Assembly: GCA_947470805.1 (NCBI GenBank)
Contig: CANIVU010000021.1
Coordinates: 1 to 64,000, forward strand
Source: Acidobacteriota bacterium
Lineage (GTDB): Bacteria > Acidobacteriota > Terriglobia > Bryobacterales > Bryobacteraceae
Direction of reading: 5' to 3'
Length of the DNA: 64,000 nucleotides
Below, in pieces: positions 9,285 through 18,666 of this stretch. The notes beneath the pieces are model-generated. The model did no database searches. It was given only the letters and a program-made list of their open reading frames with translations, and was not told where the DNA came from. How positions within the stretch are numbered: the stretch's first letter is position 1; the number at the start of each line of letters is the position of its first letter. A program made the translations under genes and the position numbers.

Positions 9285-9328
9285 GCCCGAAGCGAAAGAA
9301 GCAAATCCTCCCCACGCAGCACCCCTCC

Positions 9329-9379
9329 GGGGACATTCGTGCCGAAGGGAGCGCAGCGACCGTAGGCCGTGTGTCCCCC
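9329..9379. repeat. Diverged copy of the 1-360 hairpin repeat
   Basis: GGGGACA at 9329-9335 pairs with TGTCCCC at 9372-9378. The 3' half, TAGGCCGTGTGTCCCCCAA, matches the corresponding half of the repeats at 67-360 with only two mismatches, while the loop is longer and different. It is a single copy between the GH51 gene and the DUF3142 gene and shows that the family is dispersed. Confidence 0.65.
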
Positions 9380-9442
9380 AAACGCGACACCCGTCCCTAT
9401 CGCGCCTAACTTACTTCCGCTATCCTGTAATTCCCAGTCTCT

Positions 9443-10738
9443 ATGTCACGCGGTTCGTCCGCTCACTTACTCCGCCCAATACTCTGGATCTGCCTGCTGG
9501 CCACCGGTTGCGGTGGCCAGCAGGCGGCGCCCCAACCCCTGCCAAACTGGGAGTTCGGCTATTGGTTCTGGCAGGGCAGCTCCGCCTGGGTACAAGCCAC
9601 GGCCCCCATCGACACGCTCTATTTCCAAGTCCGCAATGGTTATCTGCCGGAACGCCTCCCGCCCGCAAAACACTACTGGGCCGTCATCCGCTTCGACGAT
9701 CCCCTCGTCCCCACCCAGCCCATCGACTGGCAGAAGCTACAATCCGCCGCCAGCGCACGCAACATAAAACTCGCCGGCGTCCAACTCGATATTGATTGCC
9801 CCACCCACGCCCTCCGCGACTACGCCAAATTCCTCCAAACCACCCGCCAAAAAATGCCGCCGGAGTGGCAACTCTCCATCACCGCACTGCTCGACTGGTT
9901 CCGCCCCAACACCGCCATCGCCAGCGTCATCGCGGCTGTCGACGAATTCGTCCCTCAGTTCTACGACCTGCACAATCCGGGCACTGTCGGCGGCGCCGCC
10001 GTCGTCGCCGCCCCTATCGACGCCGCCAAATGGGCCCCCATCTTCAACAAATTCGGCCGCCGCTTAAAGATCGCCATCTCCACCTTCGGCCGCTCCCGCA
10101 CCATCGCCCCGGAGAGCAGCCGCGCCATATCCTTCCTCAACCTCCGGCCCTTCGACGTCGGCACCAACCCGGCCTTCCAACTCACAACCTCCACCACCCC
10201 GGCCAAAGAGCAGGTCCTGCGCTACCGCGCCACCCGCGCCACCAGCATCCACTCCCAGCCCTTCGAAGCCGGCACCACCATCGAATTCGTCCTCTCCACA
10301 CCCGAAGCCATCGCCGCCTCCGTCGCCCGCGCCCGCGAAATGGGCGAACGCTGCGGCGGCGTCCTCTTCTTCCGCTGGCCTGAGCAAAATGAAACCATGG
10401 CGCCCGTGCCCGACGAAGTCCTCACCGCCGCCGGTGCCGCCGCCATCGCAGCCAAGCAGCCAACGCTGAAAGTCGACGACCAACGCTGCGCCGCCGTCCA
10501 CTGCGCCACGCTGACGATCTTCGGACTCCCAAGCCTCCCTGCCAAACCTGTCCGCTACCGCATCACCAGCTCCGTGGACCTCGAATACTTCCTGCCCGAA
10601 AAACCCACCCCAATCCGCATGACCGGCCCCCGCCGCCTGGAGCTAACCATGCCGCCCTACTCCGGGCGCATGGACGTCACACTTGGCCGCGCCGTCGCCG
10701 CACAAACGGCGACATACACGTTGGAGGTCCTCCCATGA
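9443..10738 (+). CDS. DUF3142 family lipoprotein
   Basis: This 431-residue protein starts with a lipoprotein-type signal (LLATGCGG, Cys near residue 25). It contains a DUF3142-like domain of probable TIM-barrel fold: DTLYFQVRNG near residue 58, VQLDIDCP near residue 113, LSITALLDW near 143 and VDEFVPQFYDLHNPG near 166 alternate strand and helix like a glycoside-hydrolase barrel. The C-terminal third is a beta-rich extension. No function is established for DUF3142 as far as I know; the LDIDCP and FVPQFYDL strands hold conserved-looking acidic residues that could be catalytic. Its stop overlaps the next start as ATGA, so the two are co-translated. The family call is from memory of the motif pattern. 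Confidence 0.7.
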   Translation: MSRGSSAHLLRPILWICLLATGCGGQQAAPQPLPNWEFGYWFWQGSSAWVQATAPIDTLYFQVRNGYLPERLPPAKHYWAVIRFDDPLVPTQPIDWQKLQSAASARNIKLAGVQLDIDCPTHALRDYAKFLQTTRQKMPPEWQLSITALLDWFRPNTAIASVIAAVDEFVPQFYDLHNPGTVGGAAVVAAPIDAAKWAPIFNKFGRRLKIAISTFGRSRTIAPESSRAISFLNLRPFDVGTNPAFQLTTSTTPAKEQVLRYRATRATSIHSQPFEAGTTIEFVLSTPEAIAASVARAREMGERCGGVLFFRWPEQNETMAPVPDEVLTAAGAAAIAAKQPTLKVDDQRCAAVHCATLTIFGLPSLPAKPVRYRITSSVDLEYFLPEKPTPIRMTGPRRLELTMPPYSGRMDVTLGRAVAAQTATYTLEVLP

Positions 10739-12432
10739 AACGCGCAATCCTCGCCGCGGCATTACTGCTCGGCATGGTCTGGGCCTGCGCCTTCGACGTT
10801 TCCCTCCGCCAATATCTGCAAAAATCCTTCTGGCAGCCGTTCTCCAAAACAGGCAACGACTTCATCCCGAAAACATCAACTGAAATCCAAGCCCCGTTCG
10901 CCGGCATGACCGACGACGACACCCCCACGCCCCTCGGCAAGCTCCGCCGCGCCTACCAGGGCACCGAAGACACGCCCGTCGAAAAACTCCTCGCCGCCGC
11001 CCGAAAAGGCCCCAACCTCTCCCCCAACGAAAAGGAAGAAATCGAACTCCTCGACGCCAAATTCGCCATGCGCGACGGCACCGCCAAGGCCAAGGAAAAG
11101 TTCCGCCACTTCCTCCGCACCGCCCGCACCCCCGAATACTCAAGCGAGGCCCGCGGCTGGCTCGCCCGCATGCACTTCCTCGACGGTGAACAAAGCGCCG
11201 CCGGAAAAATCTATCTCGACGAACTCCGCCGTTCCGATTCCATCCTCAGCCGCGAAGTCCTACTCAACTCCCTCCACCTCACCTACGGCTACGACGGCGG
11301 CAGCAAGTTACAAGAGCAGTTGGAGGACTACTTCGACACCCCCGAACACGCCCAGTTCGCCCTGCAGCTGCTGACCAACCCACGCTCCGACTCGAGCCCC
11401 GCGTCTCCGGAGATGTACACCCGCATCCAGACGCTGCTCGCAAAACACAAGGCGCTGCTTCGATCGGAGAAGGTGGCCACCCTCGGCATGCGCGCCGCTC
11501 TCTGGACCGGCAACCCCGCCGGCGCATTGAAACTCGCCGCTCCAGCCGCCCGCAACGCGGCCGACCCGGATTTCCTCTGGATGCTCGCCACCGCCCAGTT
11601 CCTCACGAAAAGCTACGCCGCCGCCGAAACCCCGCTCCTGCGCCTCTGGAACTCCCGGCAAGCCACCCAGAACCAGCACGCCGCCGCGGCCTACGGTCTC
11701 TGCGGCGTCTACATGAAGCTCGGCAACCGCGTCGAACAGCTCCGCTTCGCCCTGCTATTGAACGGCGTCCGCCCCGACTACGGTGTCGACTTCGCCCGCG
11801 TCGAAGACCAATCCATCTACTTCGCCAGCTCCGGCTTCGACCGCAACATGCTCCTCGACGCCGAAGCCTCCATCGACGACATCCAAACCCTCTTGACCAA
11901 GTACCCGAATATCGCCGACAAACGCCTCGTCCAGTACAGCCTCGCCATCCGCCTCGGCCGCGACGACCGCTACACCGAAGCCATCGAAGTCTTCGACAGT
12001 ATCCCAGCCCCCCTCCGCGCCGGGCGCATGCGCAAAGTGGCCGCGCTCCAAGCCGATTCATCCACCGAAGGCAAATACGCCCTCGCCGTCTTCCTCACCG
12101 AAAACGACGAGCGCATCTATTTCAACGACCGTCTCTGGGACGGCTATCAAACCTACGCCATCGTCGGCGAAGCGGAGGCCGGCTTCACAAAAGCCGAACG
12201 CGACCGCCAACTCGCCCTCGAACGCAAGCTCCGCGACGAGCAAGAGGAGCGCTGGCACGCCTGGCAACTCTTCCGCCAAGTGGTCCAGGAAGCCGGACCC
12301 ACGCCCTTGGGCAAGCAGGCCGCCCAGCGCGCCATCGTCAATCTCCGCCGCATCAGCCAGCGCTTCGGCCGCGAAGCCGACATCCGCGCCGGCGATATCG
12401 AAATGAGCCGTTGGCTCCGCCGCAACCGGTAA
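10735..12432 (+). CDS. Exported helical-repeat (TPR-like) protein paired with DUF3142 lipoprotein
   Basis: This 565-residue protein has a signal peptide (MKRAILAAALLLGMVWACA) followed by an almost wholly alpha-helical body. Helix pairs such as REVLLNSLHLTYGY, WMLATAQFLTKSYAAAETPL and AIEVFDSIPAPLRAGRM suggest degenerate tetratricopeptide-like repeats from about residue 60 to 500. The C-terminal 80 residues are highly charged and probably coiled. I see no enzymatic motif. The ATGA overlap with the DUF3142 gene implies that the two periplasmic proteins act together, perhaps with this one as scaffold. Confidence 0.7.
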   Translation: MKRAILAAALLLGMVWACAFDVSLRQYLQKSFWQPFSKTGNDFIPKTSTEIQAPFAGMTDDDTPTPLGKLRRAYQGTEDTPVEKLLAAARKGPNLSPNEKEEIELLDAKFAMRDGTAKAKEKFRHFLRTARTPEYSSEARGWLARMHFLDGEQSAAGKIYLDELRRSDSILSREVLLNSLHLTYGYDGGSKLQEQLEDYFDTPEHAQFALQLLTNPRSDSSPASPEMYTRIQTLLAKHKALLRSEKVATLGMRAALWTGNPAGALKLAAPAARNAADPDFLWMLATAQFLTKSYAAAETPLLRLWNSRQATQNQHAAAAYGLCGVYMKLGNRVEQLRFALLLNGVRPDYGVDFARVEDQSIYFASSGFDRNMLLDAEASIDDIQTLLTKYPNIADKRLVQYSLAIRLGRDDRYTEAIEVFDSIPAPLRAGRMRKVAALQADSSTEGKYALAVFLTENDERIYFNDRLWDGYQTYAIVGEAEAGFTKAERDRQLALERKLRDEQEERWHAWQLFRQVVQEAGPTPLGKQAAQRAIVNLRRISQRFGREADIRAGDIEMSRWLRRNR

Positions 12433-12474
12433 CGAATAGTTACTGATATTCCGCTTCCTGCCGAAGAGGTGGCT

Positions 12475-13692
12475 ATGCGAGTGCTGATTCGGCGTTTGTC
12501 CATGTCCGCGAAGTTTGTCCTCATTGGGGCCAGCTTTTCGTTGCCGATCGCGCTGTTGCTCTACCTGTATGTAAGCCAGGTGCAGGCTCGAATCGAGTTT
12601 ACCGACCGCGAACTACGCGGGACCGCGTATTTGCGGCCACTGGTGGAATTGCAGGCCATTCTCCAGGAGGGCCCGTCCCCGCAAGCCGACGCCCGGGCCG
12701 CGGCGGCGTGGAGCGAACTGGAAAGGGTACAGGCGGAACACGGCACGGCATTGGAGTTTACCCCTGTGGGCTTGGGGAAACGCGGCCGGAACGGCCTGGA
12801 AGCCCGGATGATGCGCGAACGGTGGGAAACGCTGCGCCGCGTACCCAGTGAGGCAGAGTCGCGGAAACTGGACACGGATTTTGGAAGAATGATCACCCAT
12901 GCGGGCGATTTGTCGAACCTGATTCTCGACCCGGACCTGGACACGTATTACTTGATGGACGTAATCCTTCTGGCCATGCCACAACTGCAAGCGCGGCTGA
13001 ATCAGATTTCTGAAGAAGCGAAGGCGCCGGAATCCATACAGATGCGATTGGATGCCAGGCTGCTAAAAGAGGTCGAACTCCCGCGCGTTCGCACGAGCTC
13101 AACAACCGCCTGGGTGGAAGATCCCAACTTCGTGGGCAGAAGTCCAACACTCAAACCCAGGTTGGCCGCGGCGTTGACCGCCTTTGAACGCCCCCAGAAC
13201 GAGCTGATCCGCGCCCTGGAAACGACGGATACGAAGCCCCAACAATTGATGGAACTCAGCACAGAGGCGCGCCACGCGGGCGTGGAGTTCTGGGATGTGG
13301 CAACGGCGGAGTTGGACGCCTTGTTGCTCATGCGCGGGGAGGCACTGCGCGGGGAGCGGAACCGCGCCTTGGCCTTATCGTTGCTGAGTCTGGCAGCGGC
13401 AGGGTTCCTTGCTTTTGTTCTCTTGCGGAGCATCACGCAGCCGCTCGAACAGGTGGTACGGGAGTTGAGTCCGGAATCTGTCGCCATGCGAGTCTCAGCC
13501 GAAAGGCTCTCTCTGCGCCGCCTGCGCGACGCACTCGGCGACGATGAATCGGCCCAGTTATCGGCTGAAATGAATCAGCGCTCGATGACGATCCGGCGGG
13601 CTGTCATTGAGCTCGTGGCGCAGATTTCAGGCGGCGCAAGTGAACTCGCGGCCCGGGTGGAAGGCGCACGTTGGAGCACGCCGCTAAAGTAG
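12475..13692 (+). CDS. Chemoreceptor-like membrane protein lacking a signalling domain
   Basis: This 405-residue protein has a transmembrane helix near residues 16-37, a 280-residue helical sensor region, and a second helix near residues 305-325 (ALALSLLSLAAAGFLAFVLL) followed by SITQPLEQVV, the usual start of a HAMP domain. A methyl-accepting protein or histidine kinase would then need 200 or more further residues, but only about 80 follow, without a recognisable signalling hairpin or kinase. The end (ISGGASELAARVEG) resembles the beginning of a chemoreceptor helix. The ATG at 12475 has AGAGG five bases upstream, better than an earlier GTG at 12469. Codon use (TTG, GAG, GCG, CGG) is unlike the C-ending genes before it, so it may be an acquired or decaying receptor. 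Confidence 0.65.
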   Translation: MRVLIRRLSMSAKFVLIGASFSLPIALLLYLYVSQVQARIEFTDRELRGTAYLRPLVELQAILQEGPSPQADARAAAAWSELERVQAEHGTALEFTPVGLGKRGRNGLEARMMRERWETLRRVPSEAESRKLDTDFGRMITHAGDLSNLILDPDLDTYYLMDVILLAMPQLQARLNQISEEAKAPESIQMRLDARLLKEVELPRVRTSSTTAWVEDPNFVGRSPTLKPRLAAALTAFERPQNELIRALETTDTKPQQLMELSTEARHAGVEFWDVATAELDALLLMRGEALRGERNRALALSLLSLAAAGFLAFVLLRSITQPLEQVVRELSPESVAMRVSAERLSLRRLRDALGDDESAQLSAEMNQRSMTIRRAVIELVAQISGGASELAARVEGARWSTPLK

Positions 13693-13705
13693 CCCACCCC
13701 AGCCA

Positions 13706-13734
13706 TTGAATTGACGGCCGATCGGGTGTAGCAT
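13706..13734 (+). promoter_or_regulatory. Candidate promoter of the hydrogenase operon, possibly leaderless
   Basis: TTGAAT at 13706-13711 and TAGCAT at 13729-13734 are separated by 17 bases. The -10 box ends six bases before the ATG at 13741, so transcription from it would begin at or next to the start codon and give a leaderless mRNA. No good Shine-Dalgarno sequence precedes this ATG, which fits. Confidence 0.45.
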
Positions 13735-13740
13735 CGGGGC

Positions 13741-14877
13741 ATGACTGATGCGATTCGGATTCGAATCGTGGCAGACCAGATCGAACAGCTATTCCAATCC
13801 CTTATTAAGCGCGACTATGCGATCTTCGGCCCCACAGTACGGGATGGGGCAATCATCTACGACCGGATCGAGGATACTAGCGATCTGCCACGCGGCGTCA
13901 CTGACCGCCAGGAAGCCGGCAAGTACTCCCTTGCCTCACGCCCGGACCAAGCCCTCTTCGGCTATGCCATCGGCCCCCATAGCTGGAAGAAATACTTTCA
14001 TCCCGCCCGCGTAAAATTGTTCGGCGCAAGCACCGACAACGGTGTCTTTCGCATCCTCCAGGAACCAACCCCGCCCCGCCAACCCACCGCCCTCCTTGGC
14101 GTGCGTGCGTGTGAACTCGCCGCAATCGCCATTCAGGACAAGGTATTGCTGGACGGTCCATACGCCGACGAGATCTATCGGGATCGGCGCAAGGAAGCCT
14201 TCCTTATCGCCATGCAATGCACAGAATCAGCCGACACCTGTTTCTGTTCTTCCATGGGAACCGGGCCCGCTGTTCCCGTCGTCGCTGCCGACATCACACT
14301 CACCGAAATCGCGGACAACGGCAACCACTGGTTCCTCGCCGAAGCCGGTACACCCCGCGGCGGCGAAGTGCTGCTCGAATTGGAACATCAGCCCGCCGGA
14401 GAAGCCGATTGCCTCCAAGTGAGTACAGCGGTGGCAGCCGCCGGCCTACAGCAGAAGCGTCGCCTGGACACCACCGGCCTGCGCGAAGCGTTACAGGACA
14501 GCTTCGACCATCCTCACTGGGACGAAGTGGCCAAAAGATGCCTGGACTGCGCCAACTGCACCATGGTCTGCCCAACCTGCTTCTGCACAGACATCGAAGA
14601 CGTGAGCGACGTATCCGGCGATCACGCCGAGCGCTGGCGCCGTTGGGACTCCTGTTTCACGACCAGCTTTTCCTATATTCACGGCGGCAGCGTCCGCTCT
14701 TCCCCAAAGGCGCGCTATCGCCAGTGGATCACCCATAAATTGTCTTCTTGGGTGGATCAGTTCGGAACCTCAGGCTGTGTCGGCTGCGGCCGCTGCATCA
14801 CCTGGTGCCCGGCTGGCATTGACATCACCGAAGAGGCCCAAGCCATACGTGGAACGGTGAATCATGGAAATACATAG
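13741..14877 (+). CDS. hyhB: [NiFe] hydrogenase group 3b beta subunit (iron-sulfur)
   Basis: This 378-residue cytoplasmic protein matches HydB/HyhB of bidirectional NADP-linked group 3b hydrogenases (sulfhydrogenase beta subunit). The N-terminal 240 residues include the family pattern [13 protein letters not shown] and [10 protein letters not shown]. The C-terminal part carries two 4Fe-4S motifs, [14 protein letters not shown] and [12 protein letters not shown]. It passes electrons between the small subunit and the flavin subunit. It is the first gene of the operon; its end overlaps the next gene by 14 bases. The start may be leaderless. Confidence 0.9.
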   Translation: MTDAIRIRIVADQIEQLFQSLIKRDYAIFGPTVRDGAIIYDRIEDTSDLPRGVTDRQEAGKYSLASRPDQALFGYAIGPHSWKKYFHPARVKLFGASTDNGVFRILQEPTPPRQPTALLGVRACELAAIAIQDKVLLDGPYADEIYRDRRKEAFLIAMQCTESADTCFCSSMGTGPAVPVVAADITLTEIADNGNHWFLAEAGTPRGGEVLLELEHQPAGEADCLQVSTAVAAAGLQQKRRLDTTGLREALQDSFDHPHWDEVAKRCLDCANCTMVCPTCFCTDIEDVSDVSGDHAERWRRWDSCFTTSFSYIHGGSVRSSPKARYRQWITHKLSSWVDQFGTSGCVGCGRCITWCPAGIDITEEAQAIRGTVNHGNT

Positions 14878-15328
14878 TTTGGAGCAGATCATCGCGGAGC
14901 ATCCATTTTTCCTCGATCTGGACCCCGCCTACGCCAGTCTTCTGGTCGGCTGCGCATCGAATGTTCGCTTTGAGCCGGGCAGGTACATTTTCCGGGAGGG
15001 AGAGGAGGCGAATCACTTCTACCTGATTCGCCAGGGCCGCGTGGCGGTGGAGATTTCCCCGCCCCACCGCAGACCCATTGTCGTCGACACCTTGATTGAA
15101 GGTGAGATCCTCGGCTGGTCGTGGCTCGTTCCGCCCTACCAGTGGCGATTCCAGGCCCGCGCCATGGAAGGGGCACACGCCATCGCGTTGGACGGCAAGT
15201 GTCTGCGCGCCAAATGTGAAGCGAACAAAGAACTCGGCTATGAACTGCTGAAGCGGTTCTCGCAAGTAGTCGGGGGCCGCCTGGATGCCACGCGGATGCA
15301 GCTGCTGGATCTCTATGCCGCACACTAA
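14864..15328 (+). CDS. Cyclic-nucleotide-binding-domain protein in the hydrogenase operon
   Basis: This 154-residue protein is a single CRP-type cNMP-binding domain: HPFFLDLDPAYASLL, then FEPGRYIFREGEEANHFYLIRQGRVAVEI and a hinge-like C-terminal helix (ELGYELLKRFSQVVGGRL). The DNA-binding helix-turn-helix of CRP/FNR proteins is absent: the chain ends about 15 residues after the dimer helix. The nucleotide pocket is unusual; the expected GEL.(x)RSA segment reads GEILGWSWLVPPYQWRFQARA. It overlaps the beta subunit gene before it and the gamma subunit gene after it, so it is translated with them. It may tune hydrogenase activity by direct binding rather than as a transcription factor; that is inference. 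Confidence 0.85.
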   Translation: MEIHSLEQIIAEHPFFLDLDPAYASLLVGCASNVRFEPGRYIFREGEEANHFYLIRQGRVAVEISPPHRRPIVVDTLIEGEILGWSWLVPPYQWRFQARAMEGAHAIALDGKCLRAKCEANKELGYELLKRFSQVVGGRLDATRMQLLDLYAAH

Positions 15329-16151
15329 TGCAGATTCGATGGTGCCTTCGCCCTGGGTAGTTCGGCAGGTTTCAAAAGAGACGCCGGACACCTTCACGCT
15401 GGTGCTCGATCCGCCCGGCGGCGCGCGCGCAAAATTCACGCCCGGGCAGTTCAGCATGCTCTGGGTAGGCGGCGTCGGGGAACTTCCCATCTCCATCAGC
15501 GGCGATCCCGCCCGGCCCGAATCGCTCACCTATACGGTCCGCTCGGTCGGTCCCGCCACACAGTCGCTCGTGAGCCGGCAGGCAGGCCAGACAGTGGGCG
15601 TGCGCGGACCATACGGAATCGGCTGGCCGATTGAAGCCGCCACCGGCCGGGACATCATCGTGGCCGCTGGCGGCATTGGTCTGGCTCCGTTGCGGCCCGT
15701 CATTTATCATGTACTGGCGAATCGTGCCGACTACGGCCGCCTTACCATTCTCTATGGCGCCCGGAACCCGCGCGACATTCTCTTTCGCAAGGAACTGGCC
15801 GTCTGGGCCAAACAGCCGGACACCCAGTTGCTCTCCACCGTCGATTACGGTGGCGTCGCCTGGCGCGGCCACGTCGGCGTAGTCACAACGCTGTTCAAAA
15901 GGCTCCGCCTGCAACCGGCGAAAACCACAGCCATGATCTGCGGTCCGGAGATCATGATGCGCATCGTGGCGCGGGATCTGATTGCCCGCGGCGTCTCCGG
16001 CGAAGACGTGTATCTCTCCATGGAGCGAAACATGAAATGCGCGGTGGGCCTGTGCGGCCATTGCCAGTGGGGCCCGCACTTTGTCTGCAAAGACGGCCCC
16101 GTCTTCCCCTTCTCCCGGATCGCTTCGCTGTTGGATCGACATGAGCTCTAA
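15315..16151 (+). CDS. hyhG: [NiFe] hydrogenase group 3b gamma subunit, FAD/NAD(P)-binding
   Basis: This 278-residue protein is a ferredoxin-NADP reductase-like oxidoreductase, the diaphorase subunit of group 3b hydrogenases. An FAD-binding barrel holds [13 protein letters not shown], a pyridine nucleotide fold follows with [17 protein letters not shown], and a C-terminal 2Fe-2S motif reads [14 protein letters not shown] plus a downstream Cys in FVCKDGPVF. It transfers electrons to or from NADP(H). The start at 15315 has GGA five bases upstream and gives the normal length; it overlaps the cNMP-domain gene by 14 bases. ATG 15339 is an alternative. Confidence 0.9.
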   Translation: MPHTNADSMVPSPWVVRQVSKETPDTFTLVLDPPGGARAKFTPGQFSMLWVGGVGELPISISGDPARPESLTYTVRSVGPATQSLVSRQAGQTVGVRGPYGIGWPIEAATGRDIIVAAGGIGLAPLRPVIYHVLANRADYGRLTILYGARNPRDILFRKELAVWAKQPDTQLLSTVDYGGVAWRGHVGVVTTLFKRLRLQPAKTTAMICGPEIMMRIVARDLIARGVSGEDVYLSMERNMKCAVGLCGHCQWGPHFVCKDGPVFPFSRIASLLDRHEL

Positions 16152-16929
16152 AATGAAAAAGAAGCCGCGTATCGGAGTCTTCAAGTTCGCCTCCTGCGAT
16201 GGATGCCAACTCAGTCTTCTCGACGCCGAGGACCAGTTACTCGCAATCGCCGATGCGATCGAAATCGCCTACTTCCCCGAGGCCAGCCGCACGATGGCAA
16301 AGGGCCCGTACGACATCGCGCTCGTCGAGGGTTCCATCACCACCCACCACGACGCCCAGCGCATTCAGGAGATTCGCCGGCAATCGAAAACCCTCGTCAC
16401 CATCGGCGCCTGCGCCACATCGGGTGGCATCCAGGCACTGCGTAATTGGCGCGATGTCGACGAATTCATCCGCGTCGTTTATGCATCGCCGAAATTCATC
16501 AGCACCCTGAAACTGTCAACTCCCATCGCGGAACACGTCCCGGTGGATTTCGAACTCCGCGGATGCCCGATCAATCAATTTCAGCTGGTGGAATTAATCG
16601 CCGCCACCCTCGCCGGCCGACGGCACAATGTTCCCACCTACAGCGTCTGCATCGAATGCAAAACCAGGGAAACCGTTTGTGTCGCCGTAGCCCGCGGCAT
16701 GGCCTGCCTGGGACCGGTGACGCAGGCCGGCTGCGGCGCCGTTTGTCCCGCCTTCGACCGCGGCTGCTACGGCTGCTATGGCCCCATGGATAGTGCCAAC
16801 ACCGCCTCCATCACCAAACAATTCCGGATACTCGGCCAATCCGACCAGCAGATCGCCCGCGCGTTTCGCGGCTTCAACGCCTGGGACTGGCAGTTCCGAA
16901 AAGCCAGCGAGGAGTGCGAACACAAATGA
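16141..16929 (+). CDS. hyhS: [NiFe] hydrogenase group 3b small subunit
   Basis: This 262-residue subunit holds the iron-sulfur chain next to the NiFe site. The proximal-cluster motif [10 protein letters not shown] is near residue 20, followed by [12 protein letters not shown] and RGCPINQ. The C-terminal cysteines [26 protein letters not shown] and CYGCYGP bind further clusters. There is no Tat signal, so the enzyme is cytoplasmic, as expected for group 3b. The start overlaps the end of the gamma subunit gene by 11 bases; ATG 16153 (MKKKPRIG) is equally possible. The stop overlaps the large subunit start as ATGA. Confidence 0.9.
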   Translation: MSSKMKKKPRIGVFKFASCDGCQLSLLDAEDQLLAIADAIEIAYFPEASRTMAKGPYDIALVEGSITTHHDAQRIQEIRRQSKTLVTIGACATSGGIQALRNWRDVDEFIRVVYASPKFISTLKLSTPIAEHVPVDFELRGCPINQFQLVELIAATLAGRRHNVPTYSVCIECKTRETVCVAVARGMACLGPVTQAGCGAVCPAFDRGCYGCYGPMDSANTASITKQFRILGQSDQQIARAFRGFNAWDWQFRKASEECEHK

Positions 16930-18221
16930 ACGGCAAAACCCGGACAATTCGCGTCGACACACTCGCCCGCGTCGAGGGCGAAGGCGCTATCCTCATCAAG
17001 CTCCAGGGCGACCGCGTCACCGATGTGAAGCTGCGCATCTATGAACCTCCGCGCTTCTTCGAAGCCTTCCTCCGCGGCCGCCACTACACCGAAATTGCCG
17101 ACATCACCGCGCGCATCTGTGGCATCTGCCCAATCGCCTACCAAATGAGCTCGATCCACGCCATCGAACGGGCGCTCGGTGTCCAGATCGATCCGGCCGT
17201 CCGCATGCTCCGCCGCCTCTTCTATTGCGGCGAGTGGATCGAGAGCCACGCCCTGCACGTCTACATGCTGCATGCACCGGATTTCCTCGGCTACCCGGAT
17301 GCCTTGGAAATGGCGAAGGATCACCGCCAGATCGTGGAGCAGGCACTGCGGTTAAAGAAGATTGGAAACCGCATCGTGCGTGTGATCGGTGGCCGGGAAA
17401 TCCACCCGATCTCGGCCACCGTCGGCGGCTTTTCCAAAGTGTCCACGAAACGCCAGTTGCGCGAACTGGAAGACGATCTGCAATGGGCGCTCGACGCCTC
17501 CATCGCCACCGTCAAATTGGTCGCGGGCTTTGAGTTCCCCGACTTCGAACAGGACTACGAATTCGTCGCGCTTTCCCACCCCGATGAGTATCCGTTCAAT
17601 GAGGGGCGCCTCATCTCCAATCACGGTATGAACATTGACGCCGTCGAGTACGAGGATCACTTTTTCGAACAACACGTGAAGCATTCGAATTCGCTGCACT
17701 CCGTCCATCGCGGGCACGGCTCCTACCTCGTCGGCCCGCTCGCGCGGTTCAACCTGAATTTCGATAAGTTGCCCGCGCCCGCCCGGCAAATCGCCCAGGA
17801 AGTGGGCCTGGTACCACCGGTAAAAAACCCGTTCCGAAGTATCATTGTCCGCGCCGTCGAACTGGTTTTCGCCTGTGCCGAAGCGCTGCGCATCGTTCGG
17901 GAATACGCCCCGCCCGCGCACCCGCAGGTGCCCGTCGAACCGCGCGATGGCGTGGGCCAGGCCATCACCGAAGCGCCGCGGGGCATCCTCTATCACCGCT
18001 ACGCCGTCGACCGGAACGGCCTCATCGTGTCCGCGAAAATCGTCCCGCCAACCTCGCAGAACCAGAAACGAATCGAGGATGATCTACGCGAATTCGCGGC
18101 CCAGGTATCCGCCTGGCCGCTCGAAGAGGCAACATGGAAATGTGAGCAGGCGGTCCGAAATTACGACCCCTGCATCTCCTGCGCCACTCACTTCCTGCGT
18201 GTGACAATCGAGCGAACGTGA
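16926..18221 (+). CDS. hyhL: [NiFe] hydrogenase group 3b large subunit
   Basis: This 431-residue catalytic subunit carries the NiFe(CN)2CO centre. The N-terminal ligand motif is [13 protein letters not shown] (cysteines 65 and 68), in the form typical of group 3b rather than membrane-bound uptake enzymes. The C-terminal ligand motif DPCISCATH is followed by nine residues (FLRVTIERT), which the maturation protease should remove after nickel insertion. The conserved histidine segment [19 protein letters not shown] is present. The ATG at 16926 overlaps the small subunit stop as ATGA and is preferred over a GTG at 16914. The maturation protease gene follows directly. Confidence 0.93.
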   Translation: MNGKTRTIRVDTLARVEGEGAILIKLQGDRVTDVKLRIYEPPRFFEAFLRGRHYTEIADITARICGICPIAYQMSSIHAIERALGVQIDPAVRMLRRLFYCGEWIESHALHVYMLHAPDFLGYPDALEMAKDHRQIVEQALRLKKIGNRIVRVIGGREIHPISATVGGFSKVSTKRQLRELEDDLQWALDASIATVKLVAGFEFPDFEQDYEFVALSHPDEYPFNEGRLISNHGMNIDAVEYEDHFFEQHVKHSNSLHSVHRGHGSYLVGPLARFNLNFDKLPAPARQIAQEVGLVPPVKNPFRSIIVRAVELVFACAEALRIVREYAPPAHPQVPVEPRDGVGQAITEAPRGILYHRYAVDRNGLIVSAKIVPPTSQNQKRIEDDLREFAAQVSAWPLEEATWKCEQAVRNYDPCISCATHFLRVTIERT

Positions 18222-18223
18222 CC

Positions 18224-18664
18224 ATGCGAACCCGTATTATCGGCTGCGGCACCGAGGACCGCGGTGACGACGCCGCCGGTCTGCGCGTCGCGCAACGCCT
18301 CCGCGCGCTGGGTATCGACGCGCTCGATCACCCGGGCGACGGTCTGTCCCTCATGGAAACATGGCAGGGCGCCGACGACGTCATCCTGATCGACGCCGTC
18401 ATCACCGGTGGCCCCCCCGGCGAGATCAACAGTTGGAACGGCCACCACGCCGACGTCGTCGCGGATCAGCATCGCGCCTCCTCCCACGCCTTCGGTGTGG
18501 CCGAAGCCATCAAACTCGCGCGCATCCTCCATCGCCTTCCCCCACGTCTCACCCTCTACGGAATTGAGGCCGCCCACTTCGCCCTCGGCTCGGCTCCCTC
18601 CCCGGAGGTCGATGCCGCAGCCGAACGGCTCGCCCGTCAACTCGCCGCCGCGGAAGGGGCCTAG
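18224..18664 (+). CDS. Hydrogenase maturation endopeptidase
   Basis: This 146-residue protein belongs to the HycI/HoxW/HyaD family that trims the C-terminal tail of the large subunit after nickel insertion. It opens with [20 protein letters not shown], in which the nickel-sensing Glu/Asp (EDRGDD) replaces the more usual GNxLxxDD pattern. [11 protein letters not shown] and the Ser/His-rich [11 protein letters not shown] follow in the family order. It directly follows the large subunit gene, whose product has a nine-residue tail to remove. A GTG at 18218, overlapping the hyhL stop as GTGA, is an alternative start. Confidence 0.87.
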   Translation: MRTRIIGCGTEDRGDDAAGLRVAQRLRALGIDALDHPGDGLSLMETWQGADDVILIDAVITGGPPGEINSWNGHHADVVADQHRASSHAFGVAEAIKLARILHRLPPRLTLYGIEAAHFALGSAPSPEVDAAAERLARQLAAAEGA

Positions 18665-18666
18665 CA

